Assembly (NCBI GenBank): GCA_045658005.1
Contig: JAZOUD010000081.1
Coordinates: forward strand, 22,599-86,598
Direction of reading: 5' to 3'
From: UBA2862 sp045658005
Lineage (GTDB): Bacteria; Bacillota; Clostridia; Christensenellales; Aristaeellaceae
Length of the DNA: 64,000 nt
The notes beneath the pieces were generated by a model. That model was not told the origin of the DNA. It saw only the letters and a program-made list of their open reading frames with translations, and ran no database searches. This document shows positions 1 through 9,268 of this stretch, piece after piece (positions within the stretch are counted from its first letter, which is position 1; each line of letters opens with the position of its first letter). The position numbers were made by a program, and so were the translations under genes.

Positions 1-2442
1 CGGCATCTCGTCGCTGAGGTCGTCCCCGGATTGATCCAGGATATTCTCGCCGGCATCCATTTTTTCAACGAGCGCGCTGACCACGCTGCCCAGGTCGATC
101 CAGCGGCTGAAGAAGACGGCCAGGCCGGAGGTCTTCAGCTGCATGGAATTGGGCTTGAACTCCAGGCGCACCAGCACCGGAACGGTCAGGCCGGGGCGGC
201 AAACCATGCGCACCGTACGTCCGTCCTGTCCGGCAGTGCCCAGGCCCGAGAAGATCATGTCGCCGAAGTACTTCCTGATCCACTTCATCGGTTCGGAATC
301 GGCGATGGAGGCCGTGGGGAGGGACTCGGATTCGCCCTCAGCCTCATCATCCACAAGCGCCTCATCACCCTTTGAAGCCTCAGCGTCCTCTGAAGCCTCA
401 GCGTTTTCTGCGGTCTTCTTCTCGAAGAATCGGTTGATCTCGTCATTGATGACCTTCATCAGGTCGTCTCCGTTCATCGCCGCTTCGGGGGCGATGGCCA
501 TGGTCAGCTCGTCCAGCGCCGTCTCGTAGCCGGGGGCGCCGTCGATGATGTCGATGGCCCGCTGGAACAGGCCGTCCAGGTTCACGCTGAAGATGCCCAG
601 CGCCCAGTTGCCGTCGGTGAACTGCTCGGTGTCGGGCAGGGTCATCGTCAGCAGCGCCCGGTCGTCGTCGAAGGTCTCGGGCATCTCGCCTGTGCGGATC
701 CGGGTGACGTCGATGGCCGCCGTCAGCGCTTTTTCATAGCTGCCCAAGCCCAGGTTCTTCAGCACCCAGGGCAGCAGGTCCGCCAGCTGGAGATAGTCGG
801 TGCCGGGCACCATCGTGCAATCCACCGCGAACCAGTAGGCCCTGGCCTCCTCCGGCGTCATGCCGCCCTTGGTGGACAGCTGCCAAGCCAGGTTGTTCAG
901 CAGCGAGGAATTGCCATGCACGCCGCCGCGGTCGTTCAGCTCGGTGGGGTCGCGCACCTCGGGCACGTAGTGCAGATCCCAGGTGTACTCGGGCTGCTGG
1001 TAGCGATGGGGGTCGCTCATGCTGCGCAGGGCATCGCCGATGTCCTCGCCGAGCAGCCATTCCGTGTCCTCCCCCTCGCCCTCGTCCACATACATGCCGT
1101 CGCAGAGGTTGCCCTGGATGTCGCTCATGGCCTCGTTGATGGCGCCGTAATCGTTCATGTAGGCGTTGTAGGTCATCACCGAGTGGGTCACGCAGTGGGT
1201 AAACTCGTGGGCCAGCACGTCCAGGCACTGCGAATAGTCGTTGACGCCGCTGGCCAGGAACAGCTGCCAGCCGTAGTACTTGCCCGCGTAGGCGGCGTTG
1301 TCGATGGGCTTGTGGTCCTTGTCGCAGAAGTCCTTCAGGATCAGTATGGGCGTCCCCAGGCCGTCGCCGCCCTTCCAGCCGATGGCCTCGTAGTAGTCCC
1401 AGGCGCGGCAGTAGTTATACAGCGCCAACAGGCTATTCTCGTCCCAGTCTTCGTTGTCCTTCGAAGCCTCCAGCACCACCCTGCCCTTGTCGTACAGGAA
1501 AGACCAGCAATCGGCCACGGCGATGCGCCGCTTGAGGTTGCCCAGGTAGATCATGCCGGTGCGGCTGTCCCGCATCAGCTCAAGGCTGATCTCCCGTTTG
1601 GTGCCGTCCGCGAGGGTCACCGTGCCGGTGTAGTCCACCGGCTCCATGAACTCGAACACATAGGCGGCGTTGTAGCCGGAAGCGCCGGCCTCGTCACCGG
1701 GGATGACCGTGGGCAGGCTGTACAGGTACTGGCCGCTCAGGTCCACGTAGTGGGCCAGGTAGGGCAGCTCGGAGCCGGAGGTCAGGCTGGCCGAGGGGGC
1801 GTTGGTGTACACCACCCATACGAAGCGGCTCTCCTCCTTCTCCTCCTCGGATTCCATGTCGATCTCCAGGTTCACGGGCAGCACCACCTTGTCGGTGTGG
1901 CCCTCCAGCACGTTGGGAGCCTGGCCCTGCGCCTGCTCCACATGCGCAATCACCAGCGCCTCGGCTTCTGCGGCGGTGATGCCCTGGGCGTTTTCCGTCT
2001 CGGGCAGCTGGGTCTCCACGCTGCAAACCAGGCCCAGCATCGCACCGTTGTCATCGGTGATGACCTTTGCCGCGCCGCCGGAGACGGTTACGCCGGCATA
2101 CATCTGCTGGAATACATAGTACCGGTTGCAGTTGGTGTCGGTGAGGGTGCGCCAGGGCTCGAAGCCGGTGCGTTCGTCGCCGCCCATCAGGGGGATCATG
2201 GCGTCCACCACCCTGGCGGCGGCGTCCATGTCGGTCACGGGACCGTCTGTGCAGGTGCCATCCACGAAGGTCACCCGCCCGTCCCGGGCAGTCACCCTGG
2301 CCGCCCCGCCATTCAGTCGGTCGAGGTCGTCGAGGGTCAGCGGGGCCTGGGCTGCCGAAACCGTCTCAGCCAGCGAAGCCATCGTGCCCAGCGCCAGTAT
2401 CAATGCCAGCAGCACTGCCAGCGCGCGCCTGATCTTCTTCAT
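1..2442 (-). CDS. Secreted M4 (thermolysin-family) zinc metallopeptidase, C-terminus outside window
   Basis: Extracellular zinc endopeptidase, read through 814 codons with no stop before the window edge, so the C-terminus is missing. The N-terminus (MKKIRRALAVLLALILALG) is a classical signal peptide. Residues about 40-190 look like an FTP/PepSY propeptide, the intramolecular chaperone of this family. The zinc site is clear: HEFTH with H412, E413 and H416, then GAINEAMSD with E437 as third ligand, 25 residues after H412 (24 in thermolysin). The family GGVHGNS motif carries the catalytic histidine at about H509. After the peptidase domain (about 270-590) come over 200 residues I do not recognise, rich in Glu, Asp and Ala. 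The ATG at 2440-2442 follows an AAGGAG ribosome site. It is divergent from the EAL response regulator. M4 family assignment is firm; substrate and role are unknown. Confidence 0.9.
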   Translation of the reverse strand, partial: MKKIRRALAVLLALILALGTMASLAETVSAAQAPLTLDDLDRLNGGAARVTARDGRVTFVDGTCTDGPVTDMDAAARVVDAMIPLMGGDERTGFEPWRTLTDTNCNRYYVFQQMYAGVTVSGGAAKVITDDNGAMLGLVCSVETQLPETENAQGITAAEAEALVIAHVEQAQGQAPNVLEGHTDKVVLPVNLEIDMESEEEKEESRFVWVVYTNAPSASLTSGSELPYLAHYVDLSGQYLYSLPTVIPGDEAGASGYNAAYVFEFMEPVDYTGTVTLADGTKREISLELMRDSRTGMIYLGNLKRRIAVADCWSFLYDKGRVVLEASKDNEDWDENSLLALYNYCRAWDYYEAIGWKGGDGLGTPILILKDFCDKDHKPIDNAAYAGKYYGWQLFLASGVNDYSQCLDVLAHEFTHCVTHSVMTYNAYMNDYGAINEAMSDIQGNLCDGMYVDEGEGEDTEWLLGEDIGDALRSMSDPHRYQQPEYTWDLHYVPEVRDPTELNDRGGVHGNSSLLNNLAWQLSTKGGMTPEEARAYWFAVDCTMVPGTDYLQLADLLPWVLKNLGLGSYEKALTAAIDVTRIRTGEMPETFDDDRALLTMTLPDTEQFTDGNWALGIFSVNLDGLFQRAIDIIDGAPGYETALDELTMAIAPEAAMNGDDLMKVINDEINRFFEKKTAENAEASEDAEASKGDEALVDDEAEGESESLPTASIADSEPMKWIRKYFGDMIFSGLGTAGQDGRTVRMVCRPGLTVPVLVRLEFKPNSMQLKTSGLAVFFSRWIDLGSVVSALVEKMDAGENILDQSGDDLSDEMP

Positions 2443-2720
2443 AAGGCAATTCTCTCCTTTCACAGCATGTCACTTTCGATAATACACTTTGAAAACACGC
2501 TCTCGCTCAGGTTTGTCCTCGCCCGCTTTCCATTCGAAGCGGGCCGCAGGCCGGGTGGGAACATCCTCCCCTCAACCCGCGTGAAAAGTATAGCGCCCAG
2601 AGCGTCACAGATGCGTCACTCGACCCACACCAAAGCCATGATATATTTTCACTGAATATATCTTACCATACATTTTGCGCTTTCGTGCTATGATTGGGTT
2701 GTTTTTCTTTTGAAGTGTTG

Positions 2721-2757
2721 AAATTCTGATTTGTCGTCTCACGACAAATCAGAATTT
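2721..2757. repeat. Perfect 17-bp hairpin between divergent genes
   Basis: Arms 2721-2737 and 2741-2757 are exact reverse complements around a 3-nt loop. Both flanking genes start here and point away, so it is not a terminator for either. The outer arm AAATTCTGATTT recurs in the hairpin at 53366-53414, which also lies between divergent genes. The rest of 2443-2880 holds a second palindrome (arms 2640-2647 and 2655-2662, GATATATT) and the plus-strand promoter; nothing else was recognised. Confidence 0.75.
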
Positions 2758-2791
2758 CCCAACATTCCACCCAAAAACCAGCCCTTCCCTG

Positions 2792-2820
2792 TTGAACATT
2801 CCATTTTTATATGATAATAT
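2792..2820 (+). promoter_or_regulatory. Sigma-A-type promoter for the EAL response regulator
   Basis: TTGAAC at 2792-2797, a 17-bp spacer and TAATAT at 2815-2820, about 55 bp before the start codon at 2881. An AAGGAGG ribosome site follows just before the ATG. Confidence 0.65.
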
Positions 2821-2880
2821 AATAATCAGAGAATTAGGCTGATGTAATGAACGGAATGCACTGCGGCAAGGAGGCGTACC

Positions 2881-5472
2881 ATGTCCGATATGCATATACA
2901 GATCACACCGCCGAAGCGGCGCACCGTATTGGTGGTCGATGACGAGCAGATCAACCGGGAGCTGCTCGGCACGCTGCTGGAGGACGACTACCGCGTGCTC
3001 TACGCTTCCAACGGCCAGGAGGCGCTGGCACTGGCAAAGAAACGGGCCGAGGACATCTCGCTGATCCTGCTGGATCTGATCATGCCGGTGATGTCCGGCA
3101 TGGTGGTGCTGCGGCTGCTGAAGGAATCCCCCGAACTGGCGCGGATTCCCGTGATCGTGGTGACCTCTGACCACGACGCGGAGGTGGCCAGCCTGGAGCT
3201 GGGGGCGTTCGACTTCATTCCCAAGCCCTATCCCATGCGCAGCGTGATACTGGCCAGGGTCCGCCGCATCATCGAGCTTTCCGAGGACCGGCAGATCATC
3301 CGCTCCACCGAGCGCGACCCGCTGACCGGGCTGTTCAACCGGGAATACTTCTACAATTACATCACCAGCTTCGACCAGCACCACAAGGGCACGGCCATGG
3401 ACGCGGTCGTGGTAGACATCAACCGCTTCCACATCATCAACGAGCGCTATGGCAGGGCCTACGCCGACCAGCTACTGCGCCGCATCGGCGAGCACCTTCG
3501 GGCGCTGGCCCAGGGCTCCGGGGGCATGGCCTGTCGCCGGGAGGCCGACACCTTCCTGGTCTACCGCCCCCACGGCGGGGACTGCGAGGCGATGTTTGAA
3601 AAGCTGTCCACCGCCATCAATGACGACGGGGACACCGCCAACCGCGTGCGCCTGCGCATGGGCGTCTACCCCAACGTGGACAAGTCCATCGAGATCGAGC
3701 AGCGCTTCGACCGGGCCTGCGTCGCCGCCGACAGCATCCGGGGCAACTACACCCAGAGCATCGCGATCTATGACGACAAGCTGCACGAGGCCGAGCTGTT
3801 CGCCGAGCAGCTGACTGAGGAATTCGACCAGTCCATCCGCGAGGGCCAGTTCAAGGTCTTCTACCAGCCAAAGTACGACATCCGCCAGGATGCGCCCATA
3901 CTTGCCAGCGCCGAGGCCCTGATCCGCTGGCAGCATCCCAAGCTGGGGCTGGTCAGCCCCGGCGTGTTCATCCCGCTGTTCGAGGAAAACGGCATGATCC
4001 AGCGGCTGGACCACTACGTCTGGGGCCAGGCCGCCGCCCAGGTGCGGGATTGGAAGAATCGCTTCGGGCTTTCCATCCCCGTGTCGGTGAACGTCTCCCG
4101 GGTGGACATGTTCGACCCCGAGATCGCCCAGACCTTCAAGACGCTGCTGAAGGCCAACGGGCTGGCCCCGGAGGAGCTGATCCCCGAGATCACCGAGTCG
4201 GCCTACACCGACAACGAATCGCTGATCATCTCCACGGTGCAGGGCCTGCGGACGATGGGCCTGCGGGTGGAGATGGACGACTTCGGCACCGGCTATTCCT
4301 CGCTGGGCATGATCTCCCGCCTGCCGCTGGACGCCCTGAAGCTGGACATGACCTTCGTGCGCAATGCCTTCTCCGGCAGCGGCGACACGCGGATGATCGA
4401 GCTGATCATCGACATCGCCGAATACCTGGGCGTGCCGACGATCGCCGAGGGCGTGGAGACCCGGGAGCAGGTGGAGGCGCTGAAGGTGATGGGCTGCGAC
4501 TACGTGCAGGGCTATTACTTCTCGAAGCCCGTGCCGCCGGAGGAATTCGAGCGCTTCATCGAGGAAAAGGCGCTGCTGTTGAAGGGCGATCCCGAGGCGG
4601 GCGTGCAGGCCCAGCCCTGGCTGGCGGACCCGGCCCCGATGATGCGCGCCGGGAACCGGCTGACCTATGCCCGCCTGGCCCAGGCGCTGGCCGCCGACTA
4701 TTTCAGCATCTACTATGTGGACACCCGCACGGACCGCTTCACCGAATTCACCTCCCACAACGCCTATGCGGGGCTGGGCATCGAGAAGGAGGGCGAGGAC
4801 TTCTTCAACCTCAGCCGCACAAACATACTGCGGGTGGTTTACCCCGACGACCAGTGCAAGATCCTCGACGGCTTCACGAAGGAGAACGTGCTGCGCACGA
4901 TCAGGGAAAGCGGCGCGTTCACCCTCACCTACCGGCTGGTGCTGGACGGCGAACCCATCTACGTCAGCCTGAAGGCCACGGCCCTGGGCAGCAGTGACAG
5001 CGGCATCGTGGTGGGCATCAACAACATCGACAGCCAGATGAAGCGCCAGGAGGCGCTGGAGCAGGCCCACGAAGCGCACCTGACCTTCGCCCGCATCGCC
5101 CAGGCGCTGTCCCAGGACTACTACAGCTTCTACGTGGTGAACACCGAGACCGACGAGTTCGTGGAATACAGCTCCAGCGACGAATACCAGCAGCTGCACG
5201 TCGAGCAGAACGGCGTGAACTTCTTCGAGAACTGCCGCCGCAACGTGATCCGCCTGGTACACCCGGACGACCTGAAGACGGCGCTGCAGGCCTGGGAGAA
5301 GGACCGCCTGCTGGCGGAGCTGAAGGACGGCCGAACCTTCAACATCACCTACCGTTTGATGTTCGACGGTGCCTCCTCCTGGATCCACTGCAAGGTCATC
5401 CGCATGCGCGGCGAAGACGCCCGCTTCATCGTCATCGGCATCAGGAACGTGGACGAGGAGAAAAAGGGGTAG
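2881..5472 (+). CDS. Response regulator with degenerate GGDEF, EAL phosphodiesterase and two C-terminal PAS-like domains
   Basis: Cytoplasmic 863-residue protein probably acting on cyclic di-GMP. A receiver domain (about 14-135) has acidic residues D20/D21, phospho-acceptor D65, T95 and K115. A GGDEF-like domain (about 140-300) carries RREAD at 219-223 in place of GGDEF, so it is unlikely to synthesise c-di-GMP. The EAL domain (about 310-575) keeps EALIRW (E345), NVS, ITES, DDFGTGYSSL and AEGVE, so phosphodiesterase activity is expected. Two tandem PAS-like repeats (about 600-720 and 730-860) share RLAQAL/RIAQAL, VNTETDEF-type and YRL..DG segments. Sensory domains at the C-terminus, after the output domain, are less usual. 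ATG follows AAGGAGG. No partner kinase is adjacent. It lies beside the pilin/adhesin operon, whose function could be c-di-GMP controlled, but that link is only positional. Confidence 0.9.
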   Translation: MSDMHIQITPPKRRTVLVVDDEQINRELLGTLLEDDYRVLYASNGQEALALAKKRAEDISLILLDLIMPVMSGMVVLRLLKESPELARIPVIVVTSDHDAEVASLELGAFDFIPKPYPMRSVILARVRRIIELSEDRQIIRSTERDPLTGLFNREYFYNYITSFDQHHKGTAMDAVVVDINRFHIINERYGRAYADQLLRRIGEHLRALAQGSGGMACRREADTFLVYRPHGGDCEAMFEKLSTAINDDGDTANRVRLRMGVYPNVDKSIEIEQRFDRACVAADSIRGNYTQSIAIYDDKLHEAELFAEQLTEEFDQSIREGQFKVFYQPKYDIRQDAPILASAEALIRWQHPKLGLVSPGVFIPLFEENGMIQRLDHYVWGQAAAQVRDWKNRFGLSIPVSVNVSRVDMFDPEIAQTFKTLLKANGLAPEELIPEITESAYTDNESLIISTVQGLRTMGLRVEMDDFGTGYSSLGMISRLPLDALKLDMTFVRNAFSGSGDTRMIELIIDIAEYLGVPTIAEGVETREQVEALKVMGCDYVQGYYFSKPVPPEEFERFIEEKALLLKGDPEAGVQAQPWLADPAPMMRAGNRLTYARLAQALAADYFSIYYVDTRTDRFTEFTSHNAYAGLGIEKEGEDFFNLSRTNILRVVYPDDQCKILDGFTKENVLRTIRESGAFTLTYRLVLDGEPIYVSLKATALGSSDSGIVVGINNIDSQMKRQEALEQAHEAHLTFARIAQALSQDYYSFYVVNTETDEFVEYSSSDEYQQLHVEQNGVNFFENCRRNVIRLVHPDDLKTALQAWEKDRLLAELKDGRTFNITYRLMFDGASSWIHCKVIRMRGEDARFIVIGIRNVDEEKKG

Positions 5473-5480
5473 CTCCAAAA

Positions 5481-5525
5481 AACAAGCCGTACCGGTTCAT
5501 TATTCCGGTACGGTTTGTTTTTCCT
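5481..5525 (+). terminator. Rho-independent terminator after the EAL regulator
   Basis: Arms 5481-5495 and 5505-5519 pair over 15 bp (one G-U) around a 9-nt loop and are followed by a T-rich run. It begins 9 bp after the stop codon. Its upstream flank (AGCTCCAAA.AACAAGC) resembles that of the hairpin at 36263-36310. Confidence 0.8.
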
Positions 5526-5700
5526 CTGCTGGCACGACGAGCACTGGCTCGATGTGCAGACCGTTCGATCTCCACATCGTATTTCCTGCCATCCGCGTCC
5601 GTGGCGTATGCGTCCAGGCAAACCGACCTCGCCCCGGCCAGCCTTCACAAATCCTTCTGCGTCTCGAATTCCGTCACCACCAGGGTCGGATTTCCGATCA
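5521..5700 (-). pseudogene. Decayed fragment of an Rpn-family (PD-(D/E)XK) nuclease/transposase
   Basis: Read on the minus strand this stretch encodes, in one frame, VCLDAYATDADGRKYDVEIE followed by a basic RASARRASR segment. That matches the Rpn/transposase_31 pattern LD..A.D..G..Y(D/N)(I/V)E..R. Upstream in the same frame lies a TQKDL-like piece ending in a TGA stop. There is no start codon or ribosome site, the C-terminal bulk is absent, and the frame runs into the terminator at 5481-5519. It is therefore a remnant. The call rests on one motif recognised by eye. Confidence 0.6.
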
Positions 5701-5703
5701 AGC

Positions 5704-6486
5704 TCACCAGTCGATATAACCGGCGTCCACGTAGCCGTAGACCCCGTTCTTGTAGGCCAGGGCATAGCCCCTTTCCCGGTAATCCACATTCACGAAGATG
5801 CGGTCGCCATCATAGAACTTGTACTTGTACAGGAATTCGCCCCGCGGCGTTCTCTGGAACACCAGCGCGCCGCCGTTGTCGATATCCACATAACGGTATT
5901 CGAAGTTGTCCAGGTCGTGGATATCGTCGCCATCGTAGTCATCGTCGTCATCGTCGTCCCAATCGATATAGCTGGCGTCCACATAGCCATAGCTGCCGTT
6001 ATCATAGGCCAGGGCGTAGCCGCTTTCACGGTAATCCCTGTTGACGAAGATCTCGTCGCCGTCATAGAACTGATGGTCATACATGAACGCGCCCCGGGCT
6101 GTCCTCTGGAACACGAGGGTCCCCTTTCCCCCGGTCCTGACTGTGCGGTAGACGAAGTTATCCAGGTCGTGGACATCGTCGCTGCCGCGGCTGTCGTCGC
6201 CCCAGTCGATATAGCTGGCGTCCACATAGCCATAGTCGCCGTTCTCATAGGCGATGGCATAGCCATCTTCCTCCCAGTCCAGGTTCACGAAGATGCGATC
6301 GCCATTGCTGAAGGAATACTCCGACATGAACGCCCCCCGGGGCCTGGTCTGGAACACCAGCTTGCCCCGCCCCCTGGTCTTGACGGTCCGATACCCGAAA
6401 TCGTCCAGGTCGTACCTGTCGGAGGCAAAGGCGGTGGTGGAGAGGAGCAGCAGGGCTGCGACCAGCAGCGCGATGAACTTCTTCAT
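5704..6486 (-). CDS. Secreted protein with three tandem SH3-like repeats
   Basis: A 260-residue exported protein: signal peptide MKKFIALLVAALLLLSTTAF with likely cleavage after AFA, then three copies of a roughly 70-residue unit. Each copy starts DLD.F.YR.V, passes through LVFQ..(R/P)RG.F and FVN.D, and ends YGYVDA.YIDW. The YGYVD..Y ending resembles bacterial SH3 (SH3b) cell-wall-binding domains, though no exact family is recognised. Acidic linkers separate the units, the longest being a run of seven aspartates before the third. No catalytic domain or LPXTG motif is present. The ATG has an AGAGGTG ribosome site. It is the last gene after the adhesin and pilin-like genes on the same strand, so it may be an accessory wall-associated component; that role is inference. 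Confidence 0.75.
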   Translation of the reverse strand: MKKFIALLVAALLLLSTTAFASDRYDLDDFGYRTVKTRGRGKLVFQTRPRGAFMSEYSFSNGDRIFVNLDWEEDGYAIAYENGDYGYVDASYIDWGDDSRGSDDVHDLDNFVYRTVRTGGKGTLVFQRTARGAFMYDHQFYDGDEIFVNRDYRESGYALAYDNGSYGYVDASYIDWDDDDDDDYDGDDIHDLDNFEYRYVDIDNGGALVFQRTPRGEFLYKYKFYDGDRIFVNVDYRERGYALAYKNGVYGYVDAGYIDW

Positions 6487-6551
6487 GGCATTACACCTCT
6501 TTGATTGTTCCCATGGCGGAAACAGACTTTACCCGATTTGGATTTGCGCGA

Positions 6552-9203
6552 TCATTCCGTTTTCGTGTTGACCACGAAGATCTCCGGCGCAGGCCAGTCG
6601 CCGTAGTGGGTGGCGACGAAGTCTGCGGGGGTGGTGATGTTGCCCGAAGCATCCTTGTCTTCGGCTTGTAGCGTCACGCCGAGCTGTTCGACGGTCTGCA
6701 GATTATACTTACCACCATAGTATGTTGATAAGCTGGTATTGTATGGCTCGGCTCCCTTCCAAGTTGTCGATGTCTCTACAAATTTATTATATTCCTCTGC
6801 AGAAATATCCAATGCCTTTATCTGAGCATTCGAGGTATCGTTGGCCAAGTTGGAAAGATATATAAAGCCTCCGTTAGTGTTATCCTCCAACTCATTGATG
6901 ATTTCGTAGTAATAGCAATCGTTCGCGCTCAACGTGGTAGAACCGGCGAAAGCACCCACATTTTTCTTCACCGGATTCCCACTGTCATCCGTAGGCACAT
7001 AGATACGTCCGGTTGCATAACACTTCGTTGCCGACCCGCCTGCGGGTTTGCCAATCAACCCACCAGCTGTTGCTCCTTTCGCTGAACAAGTGGAATAACT
7101 TTTTTCAACAGTCATCCCAGTCGATGTTCCAATCAAGCCTCCAGCAATGCCAGCCGTAGCTTCAGAAGTTACATTGAAATTCGTTTTATCGTATTCTAAA
7201 TCAGTAACTCTTGTATGACCGCCTGAATAGCAGCCAGTTACTGTCATACTTGCACTTACTGTGCCAATCAATCCACCCGCATTACCTTTGGTGCTCTTGA
7301 CGATCAATGCGGCTGCGCTCTTTTCAATGGTCCAGCCGCTCCCCTCTGTTTTGCCAATCAATCCACCCGCGTTGCCAACGCCTGTAGTAACCGTGGTCTT
7401 CGTTGGATCTGCGTTTGCCAGTACAACCTCAAATTTAGGGGTATTGTATGCAATTACATTGGAAATCTTACTCGCATTAGTTTTTCCAGTCAGCGATCCT
7501 CCCAAGGCACCTGCATCGCCTGCGCTAACATTGATGTTGAAATCTATCAACTCCAGGTTTTCAATTGTATCAAATGTCAGCGTACCAAACAAGCCACCAG
7601 CTTCAATGGCTACAGGGGTTGTTTCACTAGGATATGTTACATCAGCGGTGTTTTTGACCACAATACCCTTGATGCTATGGTTCTCCTTCCTTTCCACATC
7701 CTGTACTGTCACTGAGGATTGTCCCTCATAGTGTAGTGGTTTTGCTGTCACCTTTACAGGCAGGAAACAATCATTTCCTGTTGCTTTGCCCGCTTTATCA
7801 TAGATATTAATGACACTGACCGACGCGCCTGATTCCTTAGTCTTCACATCTTTTATCAACTTTGTAAAGCTGGGCACCGTTGTATTCGTAGAATCCGCCC
7901 AAACCAAATTCGTAGTTTGGACAGCATGAACAGACGCATCGGAAGCGAATGGTTCTTTACTGTAGACTACCTCCGAAATATCTTCATTTAGATTTTCCAG
8001 ATGCCGGATATTGTTGATTAGCGCTTTCGTTACGTTTGTTTCTTGCTTCACATCGGCAAACAGGCTGTTGACAATCCATTCACCACTGTATGCAATATTT
8101 GTCAGCGCAAGATTGCTATACGAAACCGCCTGAACCTTTATATTCTCCCCAGGCCAAAACGCTTTTTCCGTTTGGGTAGGATCAAAACTAATGCTCAGTA
8201 TATCTGTTACCGGTATAGTAGACAGCTTCGCAAATTGCATTCCTTTGGTTGTTATATCGTCAAGCACAATGGTATAAGTGACTTCAGTCGAACCCTGATC
8301 ATTCACCACATCGACCAATCTCGATGTGCCATAAGTATCGGGTTTAACCAATGCAGCGCTCTTGTTGCTCTGCATCGCAGTCAATGGAATGACAGCCTTT
8401 GCTTTGCTCGACTCACCTTCGATAATCAGCTTGAGCATTGGATTCAATGCCTTGATATCATCTGCACCTTTAATATTTGTATCCGTGACTTTCACCAAAA
8501 GTCGTTCCTCATTGATGACCTCAACTGCGGGAGCATTAAGATAAGCACCAGTCTCAACCGCCTGTTCTCCGCCAAACCAGCCGAGAAGTCCGCTTGAATA
8601 GCTCTTATGAGCCTCGTCCCTATAGCTGTCCACAAGAGACTTATACAGTGCTGCTTTGTTTGAATCGTTTATGCTGATATTGGCATCATATTTATTACTT
8701 CCATCAGTCCAATAGAATACATCCAGCACTCTCGCCGCATTGGGTTGATAACGAATAATATACTTGCCACCCGTAATAAGCTCTACCGAGCCAAAAGGAA
8801 GCATTTGATCGAGAATACTGTTTGTTCTGCTGTCCTCGCTGTAGAAATAGAATATATCTTTATTGTAGACGGTTGCGCTGCCATCGGTGCCTTGTTTATC
8901 CGCATTGGCGCTGACATCTGCCGCTGCTGTACCTCTGCCATGGATTTGAGCATCCGTGTCCTGATAATTCTCGCTCTTCGCCAACGTCAAGTGGTTTTGC
9001 GCGGCGACGAATATCTCCTTCGCAATAGCATCATACTGCAACTGGGTCATAGATTTTTGGTGCGTCTGCACGGCAATAAAGCTGACGCCAGCCAAAATGC
9101 CAATAATCGCAATGACGATCAGCAATTCCGCCATCGTGAAACCGGCAGATTGCTTATGTCTGCATTTTATCATATATATATTTGACCTGCTGTTATTCAT
9201 CAT
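6552..9203 (-). CDS. Modular pilin: type IV prepilin N-terminus with a large GLUG-repeat ectodomain
   Basis: Starting at the ATG at 9203 (the longer reading begins with a TTG four codons earlier), the protein has 883 residues. A short basic leader precedes AGFTMAELLIVIAIIGILAG: a class III prepilin site with cleavage between Gly and Phe, Glu at +5 of the mature chain and a hydrophobic helix. Ordinary pilins have 130-200 residues, so some 800 extra residues form an ectodomain. From about residue 590 it carries GLUG-type repeats (AGGLIGKTEG, GGLIGT, AGGLIGTSTG, AGGLIGKPAG), each followed by short beta segments with CYSGG or CYATG. GLUG repeats occur in bacterial surface adhesins. By eye the gene is more AT-rich than the giant adhesin gene. 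It lies fifth in the adhesin-pilin run and resembles GspG/GspH or FimU-type pilins. Prepilin peptidase and assembly ATPase genes are not in this window. Confidence 0.85.
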   Translation of the reverse strand: MMNNSRSNIYMIKCRHKQSAGFTMAELLIVIAIIGILAGVSFIAVQTHQKSMTQLQYDAIAKEIFVAAQNHLTLAKSENYQDTDAQIHGRGTAAADVSANADKQGTDGSATVYNKDIFYFYSEDSRTNSILDQMLPFGSVELITGGKYIIRYQPNAARVLDVFYWTDGSNKYDANISINDSNKAALYKSLVDSYRDEAHKSYSSGLLGWFGGEQAVETGAYLNAPAVEVINEERLLVKVTDTNIKGADDIKALNPMLKLIIEGESSKAKAVIPLTAMQSNKSAALVKPDTYGTSRLVDVVNDQGSTEVTYTIVLDDITTKGMQFAKLSTIPVTDILSISFDPTQTEKAFWPGENIKVQAVSYSNLALTNIAYSGEWIVNSLFADVKQETNVTKALINNIRHLENLNEDISEVVYSKEPFASDASVHAVQTTNLVWADSTNTTVPSFTKLIKDVKTKESGASVSVINIYDKAGKATGNDCFLPVKVTAKPLHYEGQSSVTVQDVERKENHSIKGIVVKNTADVTYPSETTPVAIEAGGLFGTLTFDTIENLELIDFNINVSAGDAGALGGSLTGKTNASKISNVIAYNTPKFEVVLANADPTKTTVTTGVGNAGGLIGKTEGSGWTIEKSAAALIVKSTKGNAGGLIGTVSASMTVTGCYSGGHTRVTDLEYDKTNFNVTSEATAGIAGGLIGTSTGMTVEKSYSTCSAKGATAGGLIGKPAGGSATKCYATGRIYVPTDDSGNPVKKNVGAFAGSTTLSANDCYYYEIINELEDNTNGGFIYLSNLANDTSNAQIKALDISAEEYNKFVETSTTWKGAEPYNTSLSTYYGGKYNLQTVEQLGVTLQAEDKDASGNITTPADFVATHYGDWPAPEIFVVNTKTE

Positions 9204-9268
9204 AATCGTCACCAACCTATCGCAATATTGCGGAAAATAATTACTTTCCGAAATCAGTATTCACTACG

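Noticed and set aside
916..2655. Plus-strand open frame of 579 codons opposite the M4 peptidase
   Set aside because: The minus strand has signal peptide, HEFTH, NEAMSD and GGVHGNS motifs; the plus frame has none and is Val/His/Ala-rich noise.
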